From Entophlyctis helioformis (Eukaryota; Chytridiomycota; Chytridiomycetes; Chytridiales; Chytriomycetaceae): a stretch of 18,286 nucleotides of DNA. The position numbers were made by a program, and so were the translations under genes. Below, one piece after another: positions 7,840 through 17,913 of this stretch (position 1 is its first letter; each line of letters begins with the position of its first letter). The DNA lies in assembly GCA_025526915.1 (NCBI GenBank), contig JAHLKH010000348.1, positions 1 through 18,286 on the forward strand. The letters run 5' to 3'. The notes under the pieces were generated by a model, which ran no database searches, had not been told where the DNA came from, and worked only from the letters and a program-made list of their open reading frames with translations.

Positions 7840-10800
7840 CACAGCATAACAGCCGTGTTATGATTGTGGATCTGGCGGTATGGGGTTTGGTTGCCATGTT
7901 GCTCTGGATGCTTGGTGTTGTGAGGCTGACTGGTGCACTCGTGAAATGAGCAGGAGATGCTGTCAAACAAGCCAGAGTATACAAAGTATTTGGGACCCAT
8001 ACCAAGACACCACTGGCCAAGCAGACGGCCATTTCAGTCAGAAAGGACGCCCTCCTGACGGTGTACGATTACACAGCCGGCCTCTTGTGTGCTGTCCTCG
8101 CATTGATCGGCGCGATAGTCGAGGTTCTTGTCAAGCTCAGCCCAGATGCGCCACTGCCACTTGACTACTGCGTGATGCAAGTCACTAGTGGCAGTGTGAA
8201 AACATACTACTACATCAACCCAGACGACCTCGGCGAGGGCAAGGGCACGATGCAGACAACGGGCAGGTGCATCCTCCAAGAGCGCATCGATGCATGGCTG
8301 ATGTATGGCACAGGACCACATAGCAGCGACACGAAGATCCTCGCTATGGCAGTTTGGTGCCTCTCGAGTGCGACACGGTGCTTGAGATCTGCACCTTTGC
8401 AAATGCATCGCAGACTGTGGCAGCAACAGCAGCAACAGCAGCCAGCAGCGCCGGTGCACCATTGCCAGCCGCCCAGCCGCCAGCAGTCCCAACTGCAAAT
8501 GAGCTGCTCACGGCGCTCACCAGCAGCACGTCTGGTGGCGAGGGTGCTTTGGACATGCTGCTATATCACATTGGATACATCATGGCGGATGATAAGATGG
8601 TCCAGCCGCATGCGATCAAGTACCCTGTCCACTGCTGGATGTCACCGTGATGCAGCTGATCATACATCGGACATGGAGACGGAAGGAGGGGCAGGTGGAC
8701 GCAACACAGCAGGCATCCGCAGCACAGAAAACCACACGGCAAGCAGCGACATGGAAAGCAGGCACGCGGAAGTCAATCTCACGGACAGCACGCGTGCAGC
8801 AGACAGCGACAACCAAGGCCAATAAGTTCCAGTTGGCTGTGGAGCAGGCAAATGCAGATCTGTCTGCCTTGATGCAGAAGAGTGCACCAACGGCAGACGC
8901 TGCGCACGCGGACACTATGGAGGCTGTCCTGCCCTACAGGCTTGATAGCAGCCTTTGTGCAAAAGCAAGGCATGACATCTACAGCAACCTTGCATGCGAC
9001 GTCGGCCGCATGCTGGCCACCCATTTTATGACCAACCAGTCCAAGCTGTTGGTTGATGCAGCTCACAGCCTGGTGCAGGGTGCGTCTGCCAAGGATGTTG
9101 ACAGGTGGATCGGGATCATTAAGAAGGCCGCCGAGGATGCCAAGCATGCCGCCGCCGAGGATGCCAAACGCACTGCTGCCGAGGTCGCCACACCAAGCCC
9201 ACCGACACGCAAGAAACAAAGGCGCAAAGGGCCAGCATCAACCACACCACCGGCCACTGAGGACGCCTCACTAGACGCTGCTCAAGACGCTGCCCCTCCT
9301 GCCTCGGGTCTCAAGCACGACCGGTCCACCTCTTCATCAGCCACCAACAGTGCCAAACCCAAGAGGCAACGGCGCAGGAGGGACAAGGCCACCACCGCGG
9401 CCGCGACACCCAGCACTCTGCCAGCCACAGACAACGGCGGTCTTGATACAATCCCGCAAGCATTGCATGTGCTTGTGCCAATCTTGAGCAATGCGTCACT
9501 CTCAGAGATCAGGATCTTTTACGAGCTGCGCAAGCTTGCTGTTGGCACAACAATCAAGTTGTGCCCTGAGGCGGCGAGCCGCGACCCGTTCATCCTCATT
9601 ACTGAGGCCACCCTCTTTTGGGCGGTAATGGGGACCACGGATGAGCGCAAGAATGGCAAGCAGAGTAATGCTTTGCAGACATTGCGACTGCAGCTTCTGG
9701 ATGCACTCAGTAGGTCGCACTTGTTTATGTCATGTTTACATGATATGATGCTGACACTGCACTTTTATCCAAGACTACAAAGATGAAGACTTGGAGCTTG
9801 AGACGCCCAATAGCATGATCCAAGACGCATTCAGCATAAGTCAAGAGCTCTGTGTTCTCGACGTCCTGCTTCCCGGCCTCCGCCCCGAGAAAGGTCGCTT
9901 CCAGACCCCTGCACAAGCCAAAGATGAGATGGACGCGGTTGCCAAGGCCACAGCCAAGGCGACGCAAGAGGCTGACAAGCAGGGGTTGGTTGGCAAGGAG
10001 CGCGAGGAGCATATCAAGGCTGCGATTGATGCGGCACGTCCAGCAAAACGGACCAAGGCAATCCTGACAGGCAGCGTCAGGACGGATGGATACAGCATCT
10101 TTCAACTGGCTCTCAATGGCCGCACAGACCGTCCAGAGTCACCTTGCTGTATGTGGCGTGCTTGGATGCGATGGCGCACACATGGATTCTGACTGCCGCC
10201 TTGCTCTGCATGCTCCAATCTGGTGTCTTCAGGCCAGCAGCCGTGGGTTGATGATGATGATTCTGATTCTGATGATGATGATGATGGGCATGATGGGCAT
10301 GATCACATGGATGGCACATGTGAGTTGCTGTGCCATTATGACGCACACTTGGCACCAGCAGCAACTGACATGCCATCCACAGCCACCAAGCCAAAAGCAA
10401 CCAATCCTGTAAGCCACTTGCATGCCAACCTCGCGCATTGGTGCACATGCATTGCCCATTCCTCACTCATGTCATGACACGACAGGCCCAGCGCAACTTT
10501 TACGCCTCGCAGCGACTGTGCAACATCATCAACGCCAACAATCTGTTCACTGACCAAGGCTACCAGACTGTTCGCGTTGTCAGCTTTGATTGGGGCCAGC
10601 GGTACCTGTATGGCGCATCCAGTATCTTGGTTGATCTCAGAGACTTTTCGTATAAGCTCGAGTCCAACTATGTGCTCGCCTCTGGCATGGCACATGCTGA
10701 GCGCATCTTTCAGGACTGGTATGCATGCAATGACTCTGCCACACACACTCTTGACCAGATCAACTCACAGTGCCTGCCTCCTGTGCCAGGTTCAACAATC

Positions 10801-11323
10801 GATATGCCAAGGCAGCCGACGTCCAGGCGGCCATTGCATTCAAGACAGCAAAGCATGCTGATCCAGGCGTCTCAGCAGGCGAGAGAGCGTTTTGGGATCT
10901 ATGCTGCCGTGCGTACTGCTCGCCATTCCTGAATGCACGGGTACGTTTTCTCTGTATCTGGATGCCCATTGCCATGGCCGCCATGCTGCTTGATCGCCTG
11001 CTGATTGCACTGGACGGCATGGCATGGCATGGCATTCCACAGAAGGTCAAGGCCAAGCGGTTCACCAAGCGCAGCAACAGCACGTCTATTCGCGGAAACG
11101 CTCTTGAGGGCATCATGAAGCTGGCAGGCTCGACCACTGGAGAGCGCGCATCTGCTGCGTCTCAAGGCCGCTGTGACAAGCCAACAGAGAAGGACATTCC
11201 CGTTGTCTGGGCATTTGGCATCAACTTTACAGGTCAAGGTGGCCGGCACGCTGTGTTTGAGAGGTTTCTCATCAGGCATCTGCGGTCGTCTGGATATGCC
11301 TATGTGCGTCTGATGCCACGCTG

Positions 11324-11344
11324 TCCATCCATCCATCCATCCAT
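11324..11344 (+). repeat. CCAT tetranucleotide repeat in Fanzor intron 8 (plus copy)
   Basis: Five CCAT units lie in the last intron (11304-11388), followed by a CA run that ends directly in the splice acceptor CACACACAG, with no pyrimidine tract. The minus copy has the same arrangement at 14715-14736, so the repeat predates the duplication. Confidence 0.85.
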
Positions 11345-11658
11345 CTGTGCACCAACTGACACACACGATCATGCACACACACACACAGATCTACCGCTGC
11401 AACGAGAACCTCACCAGCCAGATGTGCCCGCAGTGCAAGCAGCGGATCCCATACAAGAACCGCACCAACCTGCGACGCTACGAGTGCACAGCATGCAAGG
11501 CCGTCTACCACCGAGACGTGCTTGGAGCCACCAACATCGGGATGGTCGCACTGGGGCATCTGCTCTATGGACAACGGCCTCTCTACTTGACGCACACGCC
11601 AGTCAATCCGCCTGTCAACAGCGTGCCAGCAAGTCAAGTGCCACTCCACATGCTCTGA

Positions 11659-11887
11659 CTTCCAGCACAACCACTAACACTTTGAATCGGGGGACCTCCC
11701 GATCGACCTAACAGGTCACTTTTTCTAACAATATAGGTGAGCACTTCGTTGGATGTGCCTCGCCCACTTGTCGTCGCATGCTCGTTGCTGACTCGAACCT
11801 TCAATCACGTGATATGCGGGCATGCATTCGTCGCTTCTCGGGTCGAATCCAATTCCAAAACGCTTGGCAATTGTTTGAATGTCGGGC
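11659..11887 (+). ncRNA. Candidate Fanzor omega-RNA / right-end region, plus copy
   Basis: This block directly after the Fanzor stop is strongly conserved with 14179-13988 on the minus strand and then the similarity stops abruptly near TCGGGCC. It begins with a hairpin (ATCGGG 11686-11691, CCCGAT 11698-11703), followed by a divergent 40 bp and a well-conserved core containing CGTTGGATGTGCCTCGCCC and GTTGCTGACTCGAACCTTC. In characterised Fanzor and TnpB loci the guide RNA scaffold is transcribed from the 3' end of the gene and its downstream flank, ending at the element boundary. By position and conservation this is the best candidate; transcription is not shown by sequence alone. It also carries a CACGTG at 11806-11811. 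Confidence 0.35.
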
Positions 11888-11997
11888 CATTTGCCGGCGG
11901 TTTGCCGGCAATCCCTCGCCCTATTGCCCACCCCTCGGTCAGGTTGATCGAAATCGTTGCCAATGGCACAAATGCCACTTGAAAGATGATCTCACGT
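11888..11997. other. Short spacer between Fanzor right end and Brr6/Brl1 stop, with hairpin
   Basis: A perfect 8-bp inverted repeat (TTGCCGGC 11891-11898, GCCGGCAA 11904-11911, 5-nt loop) lies just past the end of the shared Fanzor block and about 90 bp beyond the Brr6/Brl1 stop codon. It may act as a transcript end signal or mark the element boundary. It is absent from the other copy. Confidence 0.5.
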
Positions 11998-13873
11998 TCA
12001 TTCACTGTCACTTCCGAGATCGTCAAGACGTCTGCGGCCACTGCTGCTTCCGTGCCGTCTATGAGAAGTATGCGGTTCACCTGCCAAACGCCTGGCCAAG
12101 CCGCGATGTTCTCCTGGATGGCCAGCAAACGGAGACCGAGAAGGAGATGCAGCAGACCGTGACGATCCGTATCTCAGTGCCTGCCGTGAACTGAGCGGCG
12201 ATTCATATGGAGACAAGGCTGGCGGGTGGTGGTGGTGGTGGATGGTTGCGGGCACAAATGGTGGCGTGCCTAGATGCGTGCCCATGCTGCTGTCCATTCC
12301 AAGAGCCAGACCCGACGTGTTCGTCCCGGCGACCAAAGTGCCGTGCGCTGACGGAGATGGGCGAGCACGAAGGAACGAGAGCGCTGAGCTTGTGAGCATC
12401 AGCGTGCCGAATAAAGTCAGTGTGCCAAAGATCTAGGCGGGAACAGGCCAAACGCAGCAACGTCAGCAAGCCAGCCAGCCACGAACGCACTGAAATGGAC
12501 CAACGCAGCATCACAAAAGGAATGTGCACGCACCATGGTTTTGTATGACAATGGCTCGACAAGCTTGTTAAGAATCTCAGCGAGCGTTTCAGCGCCGACT
12601 TTCAGCCTGCAAGCCCGTTGCGAAGGTGTCAGCGGTCGGCTCGAGTCAAGTCGGAATACATTCGAGCGAGCTCTACCGGCCTTACCGCCCCACTTCCTTG
12701 GGATCGCGGCCCATACAAATCTCCCATTCCTTGCAAAAGGCTTCCACGGCAGGCACGCGCTCGCCAGGCATGCATCGATTGGTGTAGTACGCCTTTGTGC
12801 ATTCAGCAACCTGGTGCGTAATTTCTGCAGGTAGAGCGTTCAATGATAAGGATCAGCGAAAGAGCAGTTGACTGGCTGTGCATTCTGCACCATCATTGCA
12901 ACTTACCTATCGAATATTCCTCGGCCTTGAGCTGAAGGTCGTGCTGTACGGATGCCATAAACTGGATAACCAAGTATGTCACGATGCCCACAACAAAGAG
13001 CGTAAAGGTCACTTGAATGTATCCAGTGATGAGGAACGGCAAGTGGATCCAGTGCACGCCTATCGATACGGCTGGCTTTGCTCCCTGATCTTCTGTTGCA
13101 AAGCTGTGACGACTCGGGCCACGGCTCCATCCGATCCACTTGGGATGGCGAGCATCATCTTCAACGGCCAGGTCGTCGCTGCTGTAGCCGTTGTCGCTAT
13201 GGCGGCTGGATGCGAGGACCTTTTTGCGTTTTCGGCTGCGTGACGGTGTCGCTTCGTGATCTTGCTGATCGTGGCCATCCAGTGGGGCAACGGACGGCTT
13301 GTCAGACTCAATCTTGGCGGCTGGCGTTGGTGATAACGCTGACGCCGATGCTGGTGCCGATGACGCCTTTGGCGCCGAATGCGCCAGTCGATCCTGCCCA
13401 GCGCCGACGCTCGTCTTGGTGCTGGCAGTGTTGCTTGCACCAAAGCGAAACACGCTTGCTGCGTTGGGCGAGACCCATGTGCCGCCGGTTGACGAGAACA
13501 GTTCGCCGGCCTGTGTCTGGTTGAGAGCCGCAGCCCCACGGATCGGAGAGGCGAACTGCATCTGCTGCATCTGTTGCTGCTTCTGTTGCTGCTGCTTCTG
13601 CTGCATCGTCACAGCCATGAGCCAAGGCTTGTGCTCGTCGACCGTCAAGTCCGAAGTGTTCTCAAAGTCCATCGGCGCCTCGGTGCCTCTGCTAAAGGTG
13701 CCGCCAAAGCCAGCAAACGACTTTTGCGGAGTTGCTTCCAGCCTTGCGCCATGGCCCATAGTGGCTTGCTCTGTCCTGTATGTGGTGCTGTATGTGGTGC
13801 CCAGGGCGGCCGCCTGCTGGTGGGCCAGTTGGTGCTGCCGCTGGCGTTTGGCGGTGTCTGAAGACGAGAGCAT
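11998..13873 (-). CDS. Brr6/Brl1-family nuclear envelope protein
   Basis: Brr6/Brl1 proteins span the inner nuclear membrane, act in nuclear pore assembly and affect membrane lipid composition; they occur mainly in organisms with closed mitosis. Exons on the minus strand are 13873-12907, 12824-12686, 12606-12534 and 12432-11998 (stop TGA), in phase, 537 residues. The first 260 residues are polar and low-complexity with a Gln-rich run (near 13570-13605). Then comes the domain: first membrane segment with LITGYIQVTFTLFVVGIVTY; the lumenal loop with four cysteines typical of the family (ECTKAYYTNRCMPGERVPA, then EAFCKEWEICMGRDP); then ETLAEILNKLVEPLSYKTM and a second membrane segment starting IFGTLTLFGTLML. 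The C-terminal tail (about 110 residues) is Ser/Arg/His-rich with a His run. The gene shows no disruption, unlike the Fanzor units on both sides. I cannot tell Brr6 from Brl1 by sequence alone. Confidence 0.9.
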
Positions 13874-13987
13874 TGTGGATCGCGGCCCGGTTCACATACC
13901 TGCACCAACGACGCACAGCACGACATCTAGTCACGTGTGCTATCACGTGATTCGGATTCCACTTGGCTCTTTCCAAAAAACTTTTTC
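13874..13987 (-). promoter_or_regulatory. Brr6/Brl1 5' flank with paired CACGTG E-boxes
   Basis: Two CACGTG sites (13932-13937 and 13944-13949), each as TCACGTG and 12 bp apart, lie about 60-75 bp upstream of the Brr6/Brl1 start codon. They are likely binding sites for a Cbf1/Pho4-like bHLH factor in its promoter. The spacer between this gene and the Fanzor right end on this side is only about 115 bp, so the promoter is either contained here or overlaps the Fanzor downstream block. Confidence 0.5.
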
Positions 13988-14179
13988 GGCCCGATAAAGA
14001 TACAATTACCAAGCATTTTGGAGTTAAATTCGTCGCGAGAGGCGTCGAATAGATGCCCGCACATCACACGATGGAAGGTTCGAGTCAGCAACCAGCATGC
14101 GACGACAGGCGGGCGAGGCACATCCAACGAGATGCTCACCTTGCACCATTGTTTGAACAATGATGTGATAAGTGACCCG
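13988..14179 (-). ncRNA. Candidate Fanzor omega-RNA / right-end region, minus copy
   Basis: Reverse-strand counterpart of 11659-11887. After the stop codon the two copies share a conserved core (CGTTGGATGTGCCTCGCCC, then GTCGTCGCATGC and TTGCTGACTCGAACCTTC) and diverge at TCGGGCC. The ATCGGG/CCCGAT hairpin (14188-14193 and 14200-14205) is here inside the last codons of the longer Fanzor frame, so the candidate RNA would overlap the coding end, as known for TnpB and Fanzor guide RNAs. Conservation outside a reading frame is the evidence; the RNA itself is inferred. Confidence 0.35.
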
Positions 14180-14285
14180 TTAGGTCGATCGGGAGGTGCC
14201 CCGATTCAAAGTGTTGGGGGTTGTGCTGGAAGTCAGAGCACGTGGAGTGGCACTTGACTTGCTGGCACGCTGTCTGCGTGTTGGA

Positions 14286-14456
14286 CGCTGCTGGACGACA
14301 GGCGGATCCGGTGCTGGACGCCGCTTGATGGCACGTCTTGGGCGCTGCTGGTCGACCGTCGGATCTGGTTCTAGACGTCGCTTGATGGCGTGTCTAGAAC
14401 GCTGCTGGACGACAGGCGGATCTGGTGCTGGAGGCTGCTGGACAACAGGCGGATCG
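14286..14456 (-). repeat. 57-bp tandem repeat encoding the Fanzor C-terminal tail
   Basis: Units start at 14286, 14343 and 14400 (on the plus strand each begins CGCTGCTGG), so each unit is exactly 19 codons. The encoded unit reads like PDPPVVQQRxRxAIKRR: a Pro/Gln stretch then a basic patch, which may bind nucleic acid or act as a nuclear localisation signal. The third unit is incomplete. The plus copy has lost this array. Confidence 0.8.
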
Positions 14457-14714
14457 ACTGGCGTGTGCGTCAAGTAGAGCGGCCGTTGTCCAAAGAGCAG
14501 ATGCTCCAGTGCGACCATTCCAATGTTGGTGGCTCCAAGCACGTCGCGGTGGTAGACGGTCGTGCATGGTATGCACTCGTAGCGTCGCAGGTTGGTGCGG
14601 TTCTTGTATGGGATCCGCTGCTTGCACTGCGGGCACATCTGGCTGGTGAGGTTCTCGTTGCAGCGGTAGATCTGTGTGTGTGTGTGCATGATCGTGTGTG
14701 TCAGTTGGTGCACA

Positions 14715-14736
14715 GATGGATGGATGGATGGATGGA
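14715..14736 (-). repeat. CCAT tetranucleotide repeat in Fanzor intron 8 (minus copy)
   Basis: Same position in the last intron (14756-14672) as in the plus copy, again with a CA run against the acceptor. Shared position supports common descent of the two units. Confidence 0.85.
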
Positions 14737-17700
14737 CAGCGTGGCATCAGACGCACATAGGCATATCCAGACGACCGCAGATGCCTGATGAGAAACCTCT
14801 CAAACACAGCGTGCCGGCCACCTTGACCTGTAAAGTTGATGCCAAATGCCCACACAACGGGAATGTCCTTCTCTGTTGGCTTGTCACAGCGGCCTTGAGA
14901 CGCAGCAGATGCGCGCTCTCCAGTGGTCGAGCCTGCCAGCTTCATGATGCCCTCAAGAGCGTTTCCGCGAATAGACGTGCTGTTGCTGCGCTTGGTGAAC
15001 CGCTTGGCCTTGACCTTCTGTGGAATGCCATGCCATGCCATGCCGTCCAGTGCAATCAGCAGGCGATCAAGCAGCATGGCGGCCGTGTCAATGGGCATCC
15101 AGATACAGAGAAAACGTACCGTGCATTCAGGAATGGCGTGCAGTACGCATGGCAGCGCAGATCCCAAAAGGCTCCCTCGCCTGCTGTGGCGTTTGGATCG
15201 GCATGCTTTGCTGTCTTGAATGCAATGGCTGCCTGGACGTCGGCTGCCTTGGCATATCGATTGTTGAACCTGGCACAGGAGGCAGGCACTGTGAGTTGAT
15301 CTGGTCAAGAGTGTGTGTGGCAGAGTCATTGCATGCATACCACCGCTGAAAGTCACGCTCAGCTTGAAACATGCCAGAGGAGAGCACGTAGTTGGACTCG
15401 AGCTTATACAAAAAGTCTCTGAGATCGACCAAGATGCTGGACGCGCCATACAGGTACCGCTGGCCCCAATCAAAGCTGACAACGCGAACAAAGTCCTTGT
15501 CAGTGAGCAGCTTGTTGGCATCAGCAACATCGGGCAGCCACTGGGATGCATTAAAGTTGCGCTGGGCCTGTCATGCCATGGCATGAGTGAGGAATGTGCA
15601 ATGCATGTGCACCAATGCGCGAGTTTAGCATGCAAGTAGCTTACAGGATTGGGCGTGTATGGCTTGGCGGCTGATGGGTCGGCTGGATCGGCGGCTGTGG
15701 ATGGCATGTCAGTCGGTGTGGACAACAAGTGCGCGTCTGGATTGGCACAACAACTCACATTCGCCGTTAATGTAATCGGGCTCGCCATCAGCCTCGTCAA
15801 CAAGCCACGGCTGCTCGCCTGAAGACGCTGCGTTGGGATCTGCAGATCAAGGCGGCAGTCAGAATCAATGTGTGCACCAAAGCATCCAAGCATGGCACAT
15901 ACTGCGAGGCGACTCTGGACGGTCTGCGCGGCAGTCCAGAGCCAGCTGGTAGATGCTGTATCCATCCGTCATGATGCTGCCAAGTAGGATCGCCTTGGCT
16001 GGTCTTGCTGGACGCACAGCATCAATCGCAGCCTTGATATGCTTCTCGCGCTCCTTGCCATCCAGACCCTGCTCATCGGCCTCTCACGTCGCCTTGGCTG
16101 TGGCCTTGGTAACCGTGTCCATCTCATCTTTGGCTTCTGAAGATGTCTGGAAGCGACCTTTCTTGGGGCGGAGACCTGGGAGAAGGATGTCAAAGATGGA
16201 AACCTCGCGACTTGCGCTGAATGCGTCTTGGATGTCCTTGTTGGATGATGCAAGAGCTGACTTGGCATCTTCATAGCCTTGGAGAAAAGTGCAGAGTCAG
16301 CATCAAATTGTGTACACATGGCATATACAGGCAGTGCGACCAACCAAGTGCAGCCAGAAGCTGTAGTCTCAATGCCTGCAAAGCAGGATCCTGATTGCCA
16401 CGGATGCGCTCATCCTTTGTCCTCATCACCGCCCAAAAGAGGGTGGTCTCAGTAATGAGGACAAACGGATCGCGGCCTGCAGGCTGTGGACACAACTTGA
16501 GGGATGAGCCTGCGAGATCACACAACTGCTTGAACTTGCCGGCCTCTGACAGCGACTTGTTGCGCACGACCGCCGTGAGCCTGTGCAGTGCTTGTGGGAT
16601 CTTGACAATGCGTCCGTCTTGTCTGGTCGACAGTGGCGTGCCAGACGTGGCATCCCCAGTGGCTGTATCCATTGCCTTGGCAAATTCCGCTGCCTTGTCA
16701 GCAGATATACCAGGAATCAGTCGGTGGATTGCCCAGTCAATGAGCATCGGCTGGTGGGTCATGAAGTGCACAGCAAGCATGCCACAGATGCCCCGTGCCA
16801 GATTTTTGTAGATGTCGTTCCGAGCAGCTGCACACAAACTGTCGTCAAGCCTGCCAGGCAAAACGGCATGCATCATGCTTGCGTCCATGTGAACAATGGC
16901 TGACAGCAATGAGCCGGCCTGCGTCGCGTCCATCTTGGCTGCCCGCGCCACACCAGCTCGCATCTTGGTCATGCTGTCCCGGATCATCTGCTGCGTCCAT
17001 TCGCGGTTGATGATCATCTGCATGACCGTCACGATCCACGAGTGGGCCACATGCTTTGTTGCCCGCGGCATGACCGACTCCTGACCGGTGAGAATGTAGC
17101 CCAGGTATCGCAGAAGCATCGTGACGGCTCCCTCGCCACTAGAGGTGCTGTTTGTGAGCACCTTGAGCAGATCATTTGCCGATGGTACTGCCCGTTGTAG
17201 TGGTGGCTCGATGGCTGGTGGTTGGGCATCGGTGCTGCTGGATGCGGCGGCTACTGCTGCTGGTGCTGCTGTTGCTACTGCTGGTGCTGTGTCGTCGGTG
17301 AAGGTGCAGATCTTGACCATTGTGCCCACCTCAAGTCTCACCAAGTCGCCATAGTGAGCAATGTCGGTGTTGCTGCAGAGCGGGCCTTCGCCATACATGC
17401 GCCGGGCATTAACTGGCCATCTGAGGACGCATCCAGCGGCGTAGAGCCATGCGCTCTCGTCCTTGAGGTCATCAGGATCAATAAAGACATATTCCATCTC
17501 ACCATTCCTCCTGGCCTCCATGATGCAGAACTTGAGTGGCAGCGGTGCATATGGGTCGAGTGCGATGAGCTCTTTGACGATGGCGCCAATCATAGTGATG
17601 CATGCACGCCGCACGTCGGCCGTGTATCGGTACACGCCATTGAAGATGCTTTCTGAGACCGAACCGCGGGTCTGTGTTGCCGGCGCCGTCTTGGCCTGGT

Positions 17701-17913
17701 GTCCAAAATACTTTGCAAGCATTGGATCTCCAGAGAGCATTTCCTGTATGTAGCACAAGTCAACATACACAAAGCCAGACATGCAGAGCAACATGGCAAT
17801 CCAAACTCATACCTCCATTTTGACAATCTGCTCAGGGCGATCGTATGTGCTCTCCACTGGCCTTGCCTCATTGCCATGGATGGCAGCAGCAGCTGTCATG
17901 ACTGGCAATGCCA

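Larger units (their letters stand above)
7585..11658 (+). pseudogene. Fanzor (eukaryotic TnpB-like RNA-guided nuclease), plus copy, frameshifted
   Basis: Fanzors are RNA-guided DNA nucleases related to TnpB and Cas12. Exons 7585-7877, 7954-9709, 9774-10148, 10233-10319, 10383-10408, 10486-10718, 10790-10940, 11043-11303 and 11389-11658 match those of the minus copy. Motifs: GSVRTDGYSIFQLAL before the RuvC fold; RuvC-I Asp in VVSFDWGQRYLYG; WAFGINFTGQGGRHA; NENLTSQMCPQC, with the relocated catalytic Glu and the first zinc pair; YECTACKAVYHRDVLGATNI, with the second pair and the RuvC-III Asp. Compared with the minus copy, single bases are missing in the repeat near 7790-7804 and near 7994-8002, 8341-8345 and 8640-8642. 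The C-terminal tail is lost by a deletion near 11610, giving an early stop. Exon 2 carries an extra, about 120-residue Ala/Lys/Pro-rich disordered insert with KKQRRKGP and KPKRQRRRRDK, which look like nuclear localisation signals. The ATG lies inside the last exon of the nuclease gene. The Fanzor call is firm; the broken state assumes a correct sequence. Confidence 0.85.

Noticed and set aside
8647..9786. Independent gene starting near 8647
   Set aside because: It is the rest of Fanzor exon 2 after a 1-nt deletion; the minus copy reads through the same point in one frame.
10770..11711. Single 313-codon open frame on the plus strand
   Set aside because: It contains true Fanzor exons 7 and 8 but also reads through their introns and out of frame over the zinc-ribbon exon; the spliced model explains the motifs better.
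11790..11850. tRNA gene or tRNA-derived SINE
   Set aside because: A box-B-like GGTTCGAGTC is present on the minus strand (also at 14078-14087 on the plus strand), but the flanking bases do not pair into a T-arm and no acceptor stem or A box was found.
11737..11982. Small protein beginning with SLDVPRP after Fanzor, similar to 14160-13927
   Set aside because: The frames look alike because the DNA block is conserved; there is no shared start or stop, and the similarity ends abruptly, so a conserved RNA or element end fits better.
14394..15965. Single 523-codon open frame on the minus strand
   Set aside because: It reads straight through five Fanzor introns and changes frame relative to the conserved exons; it is an artefact of open introns.
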